This document shows positions 31,733 through 42,003 of a DNA stretch of 44,306 bases, in pieces (the first letter of the stretch is position 1; the number at the start of each line of letters is the position of its first letter). This stretch comes from Sulfuricurvum sp. Its GTDB lineage: Bacteria > Campylobacterota > Campylobacteria > Campylobacterales > Sulfurimonadaceae. Where the stretch lies: the NCBI GenBank assembly GCA_030696285.1, contig JAUYSQ010000116.1, forward strand, positions 1 to 44,306. The letters run 5' to 3'. The notes below the pieces were generated by a model that did not search any database, was not told where the DNA came from, and worked only from the letters and a program-made list of their open reading frames with translations. The translations under genes and the position numbers were made by a program.

Positions 31733-31755
31733 TCTGTAGAGGTTCTCTATAGATA
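31731..31755 (+). repeat. Second hairpin in icd-mdh intergenic region
   Basis: TATCTGTAGAG-GTT-CTCTATAGATA: 11-bp stem with one G-U, followed by AAA. Confidence 0.6.
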
Positions 31756-31837
31756 AAAGGCGATAGGTTTTCGTCTCATGGTTTAGCTCTCTTGCATGTA
31801 TGCTTCTAAGTGTTTTCGCTGCGAAAATAGTATTGAG

Positions 31838-31843
31838 TATAAT
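31838..31843 (+). promoter_or_regulatory. Candidate -10 (TATAAT) for mdh
   Basis: attgagTATAATaaaag upstream of the 31884 start; lies inside the track's longer ORF. Confidence 0.5.
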
Positions 31844-31883
31844 AAAAGAGAGTGAGGCCTATTTTGACACTAGGAGTTCAAAA

Positions 31884-32840
31884 ATGGTTAAAGGTAAACG
31901 TGTCGGAATCGTTGGCGCAGGAAATGTTGGGTCGACAATCGCATACTCATTGGCTATGCTCGGTTCATGTCATGAAATTATTTTACGTGACAATAAAATG
32001 GAGATTGCAAAAGGTAAAGCACTTGACATGTCTCAAGCAGCAGCAGCGGTACGAAGTCACTCGGTAGTCAGTGTTGCCGAAAAAATGTCCGATTTAACCG
32101 ATTGTGATATTGTTGTTATTACCGCAGGCAGCCCGCGTCTTCCGGGTATGAGCCGTGATGATCTTTTGATGATCAATGCCAAAGTAACACGTGAAGTGAT
32201 TCAAGGTATCGCAAAATATTCTCCCAATGCTATTATTATTATGGTTTCCAATCCTTTGGATGCTATGACGTATGTTGCGCTTAAAGAGAGCGGATTTGAT
32301 CGCAGTCGTGTTATCGGTATGGCCGGTATTTTGGACAGTGCGCGTATGGCGGCATTTATCCAGGAAAAATTGGGGTATGGCGGCGGACAAATTCGTGCAT
32401 CGGTTATGGGCGGTCATGGTGATGATATGGTTCCGCTTCCTCGTTATTCGACGGTTGCAGGTGTTCCTCTCTCCGATCTCTTAACGCAAGATGAGATTGA
32501 TGAAGTTGTTCAGCGTACACGAAAGGGCGGGGCAGAGATTGTTGCGTTATTACAAACCGGTTCAGCCTATTATGCTCCTGCAAAATCAACGGCTATTATG
32601 GTCGAAGCCATTTTAAAAGATACCAAACAGATTCATGCGTGTGCGGTTTATCTGGAAGGTGAATACGGCTACAGCGGTGTTGTGAGCGGCGTACCTGTTA
32701 TGTTAGGGGCAAATGGTGTTGAAAAAATTATTGAAATCACTTTGGATGAATCCGAAAAAGAGATGTTTGCAAATTCATGCGCATCGGTTCAATCGTTGAT
32801 CGATACTCTTAATACCAACAATTTTTTTCAAGGAGCATAA
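31884..32840 (+). CDS. mdh: Malate dehydrogenase
   Basis: [24 protein letters not shown] Rossmann motif; [42 protein letters not shown] taggag upstream. Confidence 0.95.
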   Translation: MVKGKRVGIVGAGNVGSTIAYSLAMLGSCHEIILRDNKMEIAKGKALDMSQAAAAVRSHSVVSVAEKMSDLTDCDIVVITAGSPRLPGMSRDDLLMINAKVTREVIQGIAKYSPNAIIIMVSNPLDAMTYVALKESGFDRSRVIGMAGILDSARMAAFIQEKLGYGGGQIRASVMGGHGDDMVPLPRYSTVAGVPLSDLLTQDEIDEVVQRTRKGGAEIVALLQTGSAYYAPAKSTAIMVEAILKDTKQIHACAVYLEGEYGYSGVVSGVPVMLGANGVEKIIEITLDESEKEMFANSCASVQSLIDTLNTNNFFQGA

Positions 32841-32842
32841 GT

Positions 32843-34234
32843 ATGGACTTTCGCGTAGAAAAAGACACAATGGGGGAAGTTCGAGTTCCGAATGATACCT
32901 ATTGGGGAGCGCAAACACAGCGTTCATTGGAAAACTTTCAAATCGGTGAGGAGAAAATGCCGTACGAAATCACCCGTGCATTTTCACTTTTGAAAAAAGC
33001 GGTTGCTCTTGTGAACTGTGATTTGGGAATGCTTCCCAAAGAGAAAGCCGATGCAATAGCACAAGCAGCAGATGAGATGTTGGCGGGGAAACTTGATGAG
33101 CATTATCCCCTTGTTGTATGGCAAACGGGTTCAGGTACGCAATCCAATATGAATAATAATGAAGTATTGGCTTCCCGTGCAACTGAGATTTTAGGCGGTG
33201 ATTTCCGCACTCAAAAATTGGTTCACCCTAATGATGATGTCAATAAATCACAAAGTTCAAACGATACCTATCCGACAGCATTGCACGTTGCAGCGATTAT
33301 TGCCGTTGAAACCCGCCTTTTGCCTGCTATTGATCACTTGCGAAAAACATTGGCGCAGAAATCGGAAGCATTTAATGATATCGTTAAAATTGGACGAACC
33401 CATTTACAAGATGCGACGCCATTGACTCTTGGTCAAGAGATCAGCGGTTGGGTAGAGATGCTCAATAAATGCGAAAAAATGGCAAAAGATTCTCTTGATT
33501 CTGTACGTGAACTTGCCCTTGGCGGTACGGCAGTAGGAACAGGGCTGAATGCTCATCCGGAACTCGGAGTTCGTGTAGCTGCTAAACTGACTGAACTTAC
33601 AGGGCATCAGTTTATTACCGCTCCGAATAAATTTCACGCATTGACAAGTCATGATGCCCTCGTATTTGCACACGGTGCTCTCAAAGCCCTTGCTGCCGAT
33701 ATGATGAAAATTGCCAACGATGTTCGCTGGTTAGCATCAGGTCCACGTTGCGGTATTGGAGAAATTACGATCCCTGAAAATGAACCGGGTTCATCCATTA
33801 TGCCGGGTAAAGTCAACCCAACTCAAAGCGAAGCAGTGACGATGGTTGCATGTCAAGTGATGGGGAACGATGCTGCCATTGGTTTTGCAGCGAGTCAAGG
33901 AAATTTTGAACTGAATGTTTTCAAGCCGGTTATCGCGTATAACTTCTTGCAATCGGTTCGTTTATTGGCAGATTCAATTGTATCCTTTAACGATAACTGT
34001 GCCGTCGGGATTGAGCCGGTACGTGATCAAATCGATCATTATTTGAATAATTCACTGATGCTCGTTACGGCACTTAATCCGTATATCGGTTATGAAAATG
34101 CGGCGAAAATCGCAAAAACTGCCCATAAAGAAAACTCTACACTGAAAGCAACAGCTATTAAGCTTGGCCTTCTCAGCGCAGAGGATTTCGATAAATATGT
34201 CATCCCTGAAGAGATGACAAGACCAATAGCGTAA
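32843..34234 (+). CDS. fumC: Class II fumarate hydratase
   Basis: [43 protein letters not shown]. Confidence 0.98.
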   Translation: MDFRVEKDTMGEVRVPNDTYWGAQTQRSLENFQIGEEKMPYEITRAFSLLKKAVALVNCDLGMLPKEKADAIAQAADEMLAGKLDEHYPLVVWQTGSGTQSNMNNNEVLASRATEILGGDFRTQKLVHPNDDVNKSQSSNDTYPTALHVAAIIAVETRLLPAIDHLRKTLAQKSEAFNDIVKIGRTHLQDATPLTLGQEISGWVEMLNKCEKMAKDSLDSVRELALGGTAVGTGLNAHPELGVRVAAKLTELTGHQFITAPNKFHALTSHDALVFAHGALKALAADMMKIANDVRWLASGPRCGIGEITIPENEPGSSIMPGKVNPTQSEAVTMVACQVMGNDAAIGFAASQGNFELNVFKPVIAYNFLQSVRLLADSIVSFNDNCAVGIEPVRDQIDHYLNNSLMLVTALNPYIGYENAAKIAKTAHKENSTLKATAIKLGLLSAEDFDKYVIPEEMTRPIA

Positions 34235-34254
34235 ACTTAAACAGGAGGAATGGA

Positions 34255-35424
34255 ATGAATATTCATGAATATCAAGCAAAAGAGTTATTCAAGAAATACA
34301 ATGTACCAACAGTACGTGGTCACATCGTATTTACGCCCGATGAAGCAGTAAAAGCTGCTCAAGAGTTAGGTGGCAGTATTTGGGTCGTCAAAGCTCAAAT
34401 TCATGCAGGTGGACGTGGACTTGGCGGTGGTGTCAAGTTAGCACGCTCAACAGCTGAAGTACGGCAGTTGGCAAGTGAAATTTTAGGAATGACTCTTGTT
34501 ACGCATCAAACAGGACCCGAGGGTAAACTGGTACAAAAAGTTTACATCGAAGAGGGTGCAGACATCAAAAAAGAGTACTATCTTGGTCTTCTCCTTGACC
34601 GTGCACTTGAAATGCCTATTATGATGGCATCAACTGAGGGCGGTATGGCAATTGAAGATGTTGCTCACAATACGCCTGAAAAAATTATCAAGGTTGCTAT
34701 TGATCCTTTGACTGGTTTTCAATCATTCCATGGTCGTAAATTGGCATTTGGATTAGGTCTTCCAACGGAAGAGATTAATACCTTTATCAAATTTGCATCA
34801 GCGCTTTATAAAGTGTACATGGATCACGATGCAGAGATGATTGAGATCAATCCTTTGGTCAAAACAGGCGATGGCAAATTTTTGGCATTGGATGCAAAAA
34901 TGGGCTTTGACAACAATGCCTTGTATCGTCAAGATCAAGTTCGTGAAATGCGTGACTTGAGCGAAGAAGAGCCGACAGAAATCGAAGCGGATAAATACGG
35001 TTTGAGCTATATCAAACTTGACGGAAATGTTGGTTGTATGGTTAATGGTGCCGGTCTTGCGATGGGGACTATGGATACTATCAATTACGAAGGCGGAAAA
35101 CCGGCAAACTTCCTTGATGTCGGCGGTTCAGCAAGTGCAGAGACCGTTGCAAAAGGGTTTGATATTATCTTGAAAGACCCGAATGTAAAAGCAATTTTTG
35201 TTAATATCTTTGGTGGAATTGTACGATGTGACCGTGTTGCTAACGGGATTATCGAAGCGACAAAAATCACCAATGTAAACGTTCCTGTTATTGTCCGTCT
35301 CGATGGTACAAATGCTATTGAAGCGGCAGAAATTTTGAACAATGCCGGAATCGCGAATATCGTAGCGGCAACGGATCTTGCAGACGGTGCACGCAAAGCC
35401 GTAGCAGCAGCGAAAGGAGAATAA
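34255..35424 (+). CDS. sucC: Succinyl-CoA synthetase beta subunit
   Basis: [21 protein letters not shown]-grasp; [18 protein letters not shown]. Confidence 0.98.
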   Translation: MNIHEYQAKELFKKYNVPTVRGHIVFTPDEAVKAAQELGGSIWVVKAQIHAGGRGLGGGVKLARSTAEVRQLASEILGMTLVTHQTGPEGKLVQKVYIEEGADIKKEYYLGLLLDRALEMPIMMASTEGGMAIEDVAHNTPEKIIKVAIDPLTGFQSFHGRKLAFGLGLPTEEINTFIKFASALYKVYMDHDAEMIEINPLVKTGDGKFLALDAKMGFDNNALYRQDQVREMRDLSEEEPTEIEADKYGLSYIKLDGNVGCMVNGAGLAMGTMDTINYEGGKPANFLDVGGSASAETVAKGFDIILKDPNVKAIFVNIFGGIVRCDRVANGIIEATKITNVNVPVIVRLDGTNAIEAAEILNNAGIANIVAATDLADGARKAVAAAKGE

Positions 35425-35427
35425 TTA

Positions 35428-36303
35428 ATGTCAATTTTGGTAAACAAAGATACAAAAGTTATCGTTCAAGGCTTTACAGGAAAAGAGGGTACCTTTCACG
35501 CTGAGCAGTGTGCAGCGTATGGTACAAAAATTGTTGGCGGCGTAACTCCGGGTAAAGGTGGACAAACTCATCTTGGTCAGCCTGTATTTAATACGGTTCA
35601 CGAAGCGGTAGCCGCTACAGGTGCTACGGTTTCTATGATTTTCGTTCCACCTGCCTTTGTCTCTGATGCAGTAATGGAAGCGGCAGATGCCGGAATCAAT
35701 CTTGCCGTTATTATTACCGAGGGTGCCCCGGTCAAAGATATGATGTTTGCAAAAGCATACGCGGTTAAAAAAGATATGATGACCATCGGGCCAAATTGTC
35801 CTGGAATTATCACGGCAGATGAGTGTAAAATCGGGATTATGCCGGGCTTTATTTTCAAAAAAGGGAATGTCGGGCTTATCTCTAAATCAGGGACATTGAC
35901 GTATGAGTCGGCGAACCAAGTGGTCAAAGAGGGCTTTGGTATTACGACAGCTGTCGGTATCGGCGGCGATCCAATTATTGGATTAAGCTACAAAGATTTA
36001 TTACCAATGTTTGAAGCTGATCCGGAAACGCATGCGATCGTTATGATCGGTGAAATCGGTGGTGATTTGGAAATCCAAGCAGCAGCGTACATCAAAGAAC
36101 ACATCACCAAACCGGTAGTTGCATTTATCGCAGGACAAACGGCTCCTGCCGGAAAACGTATGGGTCATGCGGGTGCAATTATCTCCGGAAGTGCAGGTAC
36201 TGCGCAAGAGAAAATGGCAGCTCTTGAAGCAGCAGGCGTTACGGTTGTTGTTTCTCCTGCAGATATCGGAAAAGCGATTGCCAAGGTAATGGCAGCGTTA
36301 TGA
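35428..36303 (+). CDS. sucD: Succinyl-CoA synthetase alpha subunit
   Basis: [41 protein letters not shown]. Confidence 0.98.
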   Translation: MSILVNKDTKVIVQGFTGKEGTFHAEQCAAYGTKIVGGVTPGKGGQTHLGQPVFNTVHEAVAATGATVSMIFVPPAFVSDAVMEAADAGINLAVIITEGAPVKDMMFAKAYAVKKDMMTIGPNCPGIITADECKIGIMPGFIFKKGNVGLISKSGTLTYESANQVVKEGFGITTAVGIGGDPIIGLSYKDLLPMFEADPETHAIVMIGEIGGDLEIQAAAYIKEHITKPVVAFIAGQTAPAGKRMGHAGAIISGSAGTAQEKMAALEAAGVTVVVSPADIGKAIAKVMAAL

Positions 36304-36590
36304 TTCAAACCTTTGAAGTGGCCAATGTACGTTGCGGCGGATGCGTCAATACAATTACAAAAGCACTTCAAGAAGCAGGGTTTAAAGGGATCAGCGTTGA
36401 TCTTTCGTGCGAGCCACGTAAAGTAACAGTGGAAGCTGTTGATGAGGCGCAATTAGCACAATTTACTACTATATTAAGAAAATTGGGTTATCCTTTAACT
36501 GATATAGATAATGGATTAATTGAAGGTACGGTTCTCAAAGCAAAAAGCTTTGTTTCATGTGCAGTAGGAAAGTTTGGTAGTGAAAATTAA
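36300..36590 (+). CDS. Heavy-metal-associated (HMA)-like domain protein
   Basis: 96 aa; [31 protein letters not shown]; CxxC in HMA-like context; ATGA overlap with sucD. Confidence 0.82.
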   Translation: MIQTFEVANVRCGGCVNTITKALQEAGFKGISVDLSCEPRKVTVEAVDEAQLAQFTTILRKLGYPLTDIDNGLIEGTVLKAKSFVSCAVGKFGSEN

Positions 36591-36605
36591 TTTTAAGGAG
36601 AATGT

Positions 36606-36956
36606 ATGATAACTAGCGGAATGATTGAATTCACAGGAGCACCTGTTTGGATCAACAGAGACACTTGTAAAGCGTGTGATATCTGTGTATCAGTATGTCC
36701 ATCAGGTGTTCTAGGAATGAGATATGACTCTACATCAACTTTGGGAGCAATGATCTCTGTTGATAATCCAGATGCATGTATCGGTTGTAATGACTGTGAA
36801 TTAAACTGTCCTGACTTTGCTATTTACGTAGCAAGCAAGGAAGATCTAGCATCAGTCGGCAAAAAGTTTGCAAAACTTACTGATGATGCAAAAGAACGTC
36901 AAATAAAAATTGTTGAAAACAATTATATGTCTTTAGACCTGCAAGGAGTTAAATAA
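36606..36956 (+). CDS. oorD: 2-oxoglutarate:acceptor oxidoreductase delta (ferredoxin) subunit
   Basis: Two 4Fe-4S clusters: CKACDICVSVCP and CIGCNDCELNCP. Confidence 0.92.
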   Translation: MITSGMIEFTGAPVWINRDTCKACDICVSVCPSGVLGMRYDSTSTLGAMISVDNPDACIGCNDCELNCPDFAIYVASKEDLASVGKKFAKLTDDAKERQIKIVENNYMSLDLQGVK

Positions 36957-38110
36957 TGTCTGATACAAGAGAAGTAATATCAAGTGGTAACCACTTAGCA
37001 GCACTAGCGGGAGCAGATGCTGGATGTAGATTTATGGCGGGTTATCCAATTACACCTTCATCAGAAGTAATCGAACAAATGTCTGATTTACTGCCAAAAC
37101 GTGGCGGTTCTTGTATTCAGATGGAAGACGAGATTGCTGCTGTTGCTGCTGCAATTGGTGCTGGTATGGCTGGTCATAGAACAATGACAGCAACTTCGGG
37201 TCCTGGTATTTCACTAAAAGCAGAAAACTTGGGTCTTGCACAAATGTGTGAAGTTCCTTTGGTTGTTGTAAACGTTATGCGTGGTGGTCCATCAACAGGT
37301 CTTCCAACGCGTGTATCTCAAGGTGATGTTCGTCAAGCGAAAAATCCATCTCATGGTGACTACCGTTCAATTACTTTATGTGCTGGTAATTTAGCTGAGT
37401 GTTATACTGAAACAGTACGAGCATTCAACTTAGCGGATCGTTTCATGCAGCCTGTATTTGTTTTACTGGATGAAACAATCGGTCACATGCATGGTAAGGC
37501 AATTATTCCTACACCTGAAGCCGTTACAGCGGGCGTTGTTCCACGTAAACAATTTACTGGTGCGCCTGAAGATTACCATCCTTATGAGTGTGAGTCAGAT
37601 CAACCAGCAGTCCTTAACAAGATGTTTGAAGGCTACCGTTACCATTTTACAGGTCTTCACCATGATAAAAATGGTTTCCCAACTGAGGAAATTGAGACAT
37701 GTCGTAAACTTATCCAACGTCTTGAAGATAAGGTTATGTTGCATACAGATGAACTTGAATTAAATGAAGAGTTTATGCTTGATGATATGACAGGTGAAGA
37801 AGGAGAAGTATTAATCATTGCTTATGGTTCTGTTTCGCTTTCAGCTAAAGAAGCAATTCGTCACTTACGTGCTGCAGGTATTAAAGCGGGTCTTTTCCGT
37901 CCACTAACACTATGGCCTTCTCCAGAGAAATCTATCAAAAAGTATACTGATATGATTAAAAACGTACTTTGTGTTGAGTTAAATATCAGACAATATACAG
38001 AAGAAGTAGAACGTGTTTCATCTAGACTTGATATCGAAGGTCTATTTAAAGTTAATGGTCGTCCAATTTCTCCTTATGAAATTGTTAGCAAAGTAAAAGA
38101 GGTATTCTAA
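36956..38110 (+). CDS. oorA: 2-oxoglutarate:acceptor oxidoreductase alpha subunit
   Basis: GYPITPSSEVIEQM; MEDEIAAVAAAIGAGMAG; TSGPGISLKAENLGLAQM. Confidence 0.95.
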   Translation: MSDTREVISSGNHLAALAGADAGCRFMAGYPITPSSEVIEQMSDLLPKRGGSCIQMEDEIAAVAAAIGAGMAGHRTMTATSGPGISLKAENLGLAQMCEVPLVVVNVMRGGPSTGLPTRVSQGDVRQAKNPSHGDYRSITLCAGNLAECYTETVRAFNLADRFMQPVFVLLDETIGHMHGKAIIPTPEAVTAGVVPRKQFTGAPEDYHPYECESDQPAVLNKMFEGYRYHFTGLHHDKNGFPTEEIETCRKLIQRLEDKVMLHTDELELNEEFMLDDMTGEEGEVLIIAYGSVSLSAKEAIRHLRAAGIKAGLFRPLTLWPSPEKSIKKYTDMIKNVLCVELNIRQYTEEVERVSSRLDIEGLFKVNGRPISPYEIVSKVKEVF

Positions 38111-38967
38111 TGGCATTCAATTATGACCAATATTTAAGACTTGAAAAAATGCCAACACTTTGGTGTTGGGGTTGTGGTGATGGTGTTATTCTTAAGGCAT
38201 TTATACGTGCTATAGAAAAAATGGGTGTTAAGCAAGATGATGTTTGTGTTGTTTCTGGTATCGGTTGTTCAGGACGCTTTTCATCGTATGTTGACTTCAA
38301 TACAGTGCATACAACTCACGGACGTACTGTCGCCTTCGCAACAGGTATTAAAATGATGCACCCAGATAAAATTGTTGTATGTGTTGCCGGTGATGGTGAT
38401 GCTCTTGCTATTGGTGGTAATCATACTATCCATGGAGCTCGACGAAATATTGACATAACGTTAATCATTATCAATAACTTTATCTACGGTTTGACAAATT
38501 CACAAACGTCTCCAACGACTCCTCAAGGTATGTGGACCGTTACGCAAAAAGTAGGTAATATTGATCCTACTTTTGATGCTTGTGCTCTTGGTATTGCGTC
38601 TGGTGCTTCTTTTGTTGCACGTGAGAGTATGCTTGACCCTAAGAAGCTTGAGAAAATCTTTGTTAAGGCTATGGAGCATAGAGGTTTCTCTTTCCTTGAT
38701 ATCCTTTCCAACTGTCATATTAACCTTGGTCGTAAGAACAAGATGGTTTCTGCAATGGATAACCTTAACTGGATTGACAGTATCACTATGCCTGTTAAGA
38801 AATACAATGAGCTTCCAGAAGAAGAAAAACTTAACATCTTGCCAACCGGTATCTTAAAAGAAGATACAAAGGTTAGAGAATATTGCGATATGTATCAAGA
38901 TATTATCGATGCACACCAAGGTAAACGTGCAAATATTACACAAGACGACTTTGAGAAAAAAATATAA
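38110..38967 (+). CDS. oorB: 2-oxoglutarate:acceptor oxidoreductase beta subunit (TPP-binding)
   Basis: LWCWGCGDGVILKAFIRA; CVAGDGDALAIGGNHTIHGARRNIDITLIIINNFIYGLTNSQTSPTTP. Confidence 0.96.
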   Translation: MAFNYDQYLRLEKMPTLWCWGCGDGVILKAFIRAIEKMGVKQDDVCVVSGIGCSGRFSSYVDFNTVHTTHGRTVAFATGIKMMHPDKIVVCVAGDGDALAIGGNHTIHGARRNIDITLIIINNFIYGLTNSQTSPTTPQGMWTVTQKVGNIDPTFDACALGIASGASFVARESMLDPKKLEKIFVKAMEHRGFSFLDILSNCHINLGRKNKMVSAMDNLNWIDSITMPVKKYNELPEEEKLNILPTGILKEDTKVREYCDMYQDIIDAHQGKRANITQDDFEKKI

Positions 38968-38976
38968 GGAGAACTG

Positions 38977-39540
38977 ATGAGCAAGACATTAATGAGATTT
39001 ACGGGTGTTGGTGGTCAGGGTGTTCTCCTTGCTGGTGAGATTTTTGCTGCTGCAAAAATTGCAACAGGTGGAGAAGGCCTAAAAACAGCAACGTATACAT
39101 CACAAGTTCGTGGTGGACCAACAGTTGTTGATATTCAACTCGATGATCAAGAAATTTATTACCCCTATGCAAATGATGGCGAAATTGGTTTTATGCTTTC
39201 AGTTGCAAACGTTTCTTATAACTCATTCAAAGATGGTGTTCAACCTGGTGGAATAATTGTTGTTGATCCTAACCTTGTTCACCCAACGGATGAAGATCGT
39301 AAAATGTGGAAGATCTTCGAGATTCCTATTATTACTATCGCTAAAGAAGAAGTAGGAAACGTAATTACTCAATCCGTTGTTGCACTTGCTATTGCAAACA
39401 CTATGATGAATGCTGTTGATAAGAAAACTCTTGTTGATACAATGCTTTCAAAAGTACCTGCAAAAGTTCATGCTGCTAACTTAAAAGCTTATGACCTAGG
39501 TGAAAAATACGCTAAAGAAGCTATGGCTAAAGCGGTATAA
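38977..39540 (+). CDS. oorC: 2-oxoglutarate:acceptor oxidoreductase gamma subunit
   Basis: MRFTGVGGQGVLLAGEIFAAA; TYTSQVRGGPTVVDIQL. Confidence 0.95.
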   Translation: MSKTLMRFTGVGGQGVLLAGEIFAAAKIATGGEGLKTATYTSQVRGGPTVVDIQLDDQEIYYPYANDGEIGFMLSVANVSYNSFKDGVQPGGIIVVDPNLVHPTDEDRKMWKIFEIPIITIAKEEVGNVITQSVVALAIANTMMNAVDKKTLVDTMLSKVPAKVHAANLKAYDLGEKYAKEAMAKAV

Positions 39541-39570
39541 CTCTTTTCCGCTTTTGCGGAAAATTATTCT
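39541..39570 (+). terminator. Candidate Rho-independent terminator of oor operon
   Basis: TTTCCGC-tttt-GCGGAAA hairpin (39545-39562) followed by ATTATTCTT. Confidence 0.65.
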
Positions 39571-39680
39571 TCACTTATTCCTTCAATTTTCTTCTTTATA
39601 AAACTATTTTAATCATAGTGTTAATCTGATTATTAATGTACAATTGGATACTCTTTCGTAAATAATATGAGGGAGTGGAT

Positions 39681-39977
39681 ATGAATAAATTTGATGCATT
39701 ATTTGAGGATGAAGATGATATTTTTGGAGGTACTCCAAAGTCAAAATATTGGGATATTTCAAACCAAATCAGTAAAGATTTGATGCAAGATGAATTTGAT
39801 CATGTTATTATGCGTCTCGCTGTTATGGAAAAAATGCTTATGAAAATTCACGATGAAGAGATGCTCGATAAAATTATTAAAAATTATTATTATGAGAATG
39901 TCGATGAGATTGAGGTGCTAAAAAAGAGCATGTATATGGAACTTGCAGGAAAGCTTATATATCGACTTGCTGACTAA
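39681..39977 (+). CDS. Conserved-looking hypothetical protein with acidic N-terminus
   Basis: MNKFDALFEDEDDIFGGTPKSKYWDISNQISKDLMQDEFDHVIMRLAVMEKMLMK...; RBS gaGGGAG upstream. Confidence 0.7.
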   Translation: MNKFDALFEDEDDIFGGTPKSKYWDISNQISKDLMQDEFDHVIMRLAVMEKMLMKIHDEEMLDKIIKNYYYENVDEIEVLKKSMYMELAGKLIYRLAD

Positions 39978-40006
39978 ATGATACTTTAGGCAGAAGTTAC
40001 TCTACA

Positions 40007-40043
40007 TTTGCTTCTTTGGTATTCAATATACCAAAGAAGCAAA
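40007..40043. repeat. Perfect 16-bp inverted repeat with 5-nt loop
   Basis: TTTGCTTCTTTGGTAT-tcaat-ATACCAAAGAAGCAAA. Confidence 0.9.
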
Positions 40044-40070
40044 AGCCAAACTCGGAATGTAATTAATTCC

Positions 40071-40096
40071 TTATATGCGGTTTGACCCGCATATAA
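40071..40096. repeat. Perfect 10-bp inverted repeat with 6-nt loop
   Basis: TTATATGCGG-tttgac-CCGCATATAA. Confidence 0.85.
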
Positions 40097-40232
40097 TCTT
40101 CATTCACACCTTCTGTTTATTTATTATATTATCTTATTTTTTAACCTCTAATATCTTCTTAAAAATGCCCTAAATTACATTTTTTTATAACCTCTATGAT
40201 AGAATTATTTATTAAATTATTTGTTGGACTGT

Positions 40233-41429
40233 ATGATAAGAATTATTTTATTTTGTTTGGTGTTTTTTACTCTTTTTGCTCATGCTCAGACTAAAAAGAG
40301 AATTTTTATACTTCATTCGTATTCGCACGAGTACAGTTGGACTAAATTACAGCATGATAATTTTGTGAGCAAGATGCAAGAGTCATGTTCTTTACCACTT
40401 GAGATTTCTGTAGAGTATTTGGATACAAAACGTCTTAAATTATCAAATGAGTATCAATCCTTTTTTTTATCGTATTTGCAGAAAAAGTACGAGGGTTATC
40501 GTCCGGATGCTGTTTATGTAACGGATGATAATGCATTAAAGTTTTTTTTACATTATCAAGGACAATTATTTTCGGATATCCCCCTCTTTTTTTCGGGAAT
40601 CAATGATCTTTCGTTAGCACATACTCTCGATGTTATTCAATATAAAGGGGTGTATGAGACGAAAGAGATTATCCCTAACATAGAGCTTATCCGTCAGTTT
40701 TCCCCTCCGACGCGTGAGATATGGATTGTTGGAGACACCTCGAATACGTATCGTTCCATTGAATCTGATATGCGAGCAAAAATATCTCAATACCCCAAAT
40801 ACACGTTTCATTTTATCTCTTCTTCACGAATCGATGAAATTACGGAAAAACTTCCAAACTCTCCTAAAACTTTTGTTTTATTGACAACAATTGGAGAGTT
40901 AAGTGATTCTAATGGAGATAATCTTACACTAAAAGAGTCGATTGCTATTCTGAAACAAAAACCAAATCTTATTCTGTGCAGTATGGAAGATGCTTACGTA
41001 CAAGGAGGAGTTGTCGGCGGTTTTGTGACGAGTGGTGTAAAACAGGGAACTCATGCTGCTGAGCTTGTGATCCGTTATTTTAACGGTGAATCTTTAAAAA
41101 ATATTTCATCCGTCATCACAAGTCCGAATGTTTATATGTTCGATCGTAAAGCATTAATGGAATCACGATTGATACTCTCTGAATACATTGCGCGAGATGC
41201 AGTAATTTTGCACGATAAAAAAACTTTTCTGGAGCGTTATCAACATATAATTTTAAATACTTTTTTTATAGTATTGGTCCTTTTTTTACTTTTTCTGCTT
41301 ATCGTCTTTTTTATTGCTTTGCAAAATAATGCTCACTTGAAAAAATTAGAAGCAGCACTTCAGGAGAGTTCTGATGAAGTGTCGATTCTCAAAGAGAAAC
41401 TTGTTTTAATGGAACAGCTCTATGAATAA
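40233..41429 (+). CDS. ABC_sub_bind-type extracytoplasmic sensor with C-terminal TM and short coiled coil, no output domain
   Basis: Signal peptide; KKRIFILHSYSHEYSWTKLQHDNFVSKMQ; C-terminal TM HIILNTFFIVLVLFLLFLLIVFFIALQ then LKKLEAALQESSDEVSILKEKLVLMEQLYE. Confidence 0.82.
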   Translation: MIRIILFCLVFFTLFAHAQTKKRIFILHSYSHEYSWTKLQHDNFVSKMQESCSLPLEISVEYLDTKRLKLSNEYQSFFLSYLQKKYEGYRPDAVYVTDDNALKFFLHYQGQLFSDIPLFFSGINDLSLAHTLDVIQYKGVYETKEIIPNIELIRQFSPPTREIWIVGDTSNTYRSIESDMRAKISQYPKYTFHFISSSRIDEITEKLPNSPKTFVLLTTIGELSDSNGDNLTLKESIAILKQKPNLILCSMEDAYVQGGVVGGFVTSGVKQGTHAAELVIRYFNGESLKNISSVITSPNVYMFDRKALMESRLILSEYIARDAVILHDKKTFLERYQHIILNTFFIVLVLFLLFLLIVFFIALQNNAHLKKLEAALQESSDEVSILKEKLVLMEQLYE

Positions 41430-42003
41430 AAAAATTATTTTAGCAATTATTTTTTTTATTTTACTCTTAGTCATCTTTCCATTTGTTCAAACGTTCTTTT
41501 TTTCCCAACAAACAAGCGGTAAAATCGTTATTGATCAACCTATTGATGCCCCTTATCTCCAGCATCCAAAAAAAGATTTGACGTTGGTTTTTTTTGGATA
41601 TGTTGGATGTACAAAAGTATGTACCCCTATCTTGCATCAAGTGGATGATTTTTATGATTCTCCCTCTTTCGCACCGCTAAAGCCGTTTGTTGGATTCTCT
41701 TTTGTCAATTTGATGCCCGAAATAGCACCTGATCAGCCCAAAGCATTTGCACAGTCGTTTAATCCTGCGTTTGATGGGGTCTATCTCACCCAAAAAGAAC
41801 TGATGGGGATTGACAGAGATTTTTCTCTTTTTTTCTCAAAAAGTCTTGCGGATTCTGGAGAAATCGATCACAGTGATCACCTTTATCTTATTGAGACACA
41901 ACAGAGCGGTACGGTAGTTCTAAAAAATATTTATACAACCCATCCGATAAATAAATCCTTGATCATCGCGGATATTTACACATACTTAAATGAGACAAAA
42001 TGA
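41422..42003 (+). CDS. SCO1/SenC-like protein
   Basis: N-terminal TM; FFGYVGCTKVCTPILHQV (CxxxC); downstream DHSDHLYLI resembles SCO metal-binding His. Confidence 0.85.
   Translation: MNKKIILAIIFFILLLVIFPFVQTFFFSQQTSGKIVIDQPIDAPYLQHPKKDLTLVFFGYVGCTKVCTPILHQVDDFYDSPSFAPLKPFVGFSFVNLMPEIAPDQPKAFAQSFNPAFDGVYLTQKELMGIDRDFSLFFSKSLADSGEIDHSDHLYLIETQQSGTVVLKNIYTTHPINKSLIIADIYTYLNETK

Noticed and set aside
31800-31883. N-terminal extension of the Mdh ORF in the track
   Set aside because: Contains a TATAAT and an RBS; Rossmann motif begins right after the ATG at 31884
36956-38110. Calling OorABC a pyruvate oxidoreductase
   Set aside because: Four-subunit D-A-B-C order next to sucCD and overall sequence fit the 2-oxoglutarate enzyme better, though only biochemistry would settle it
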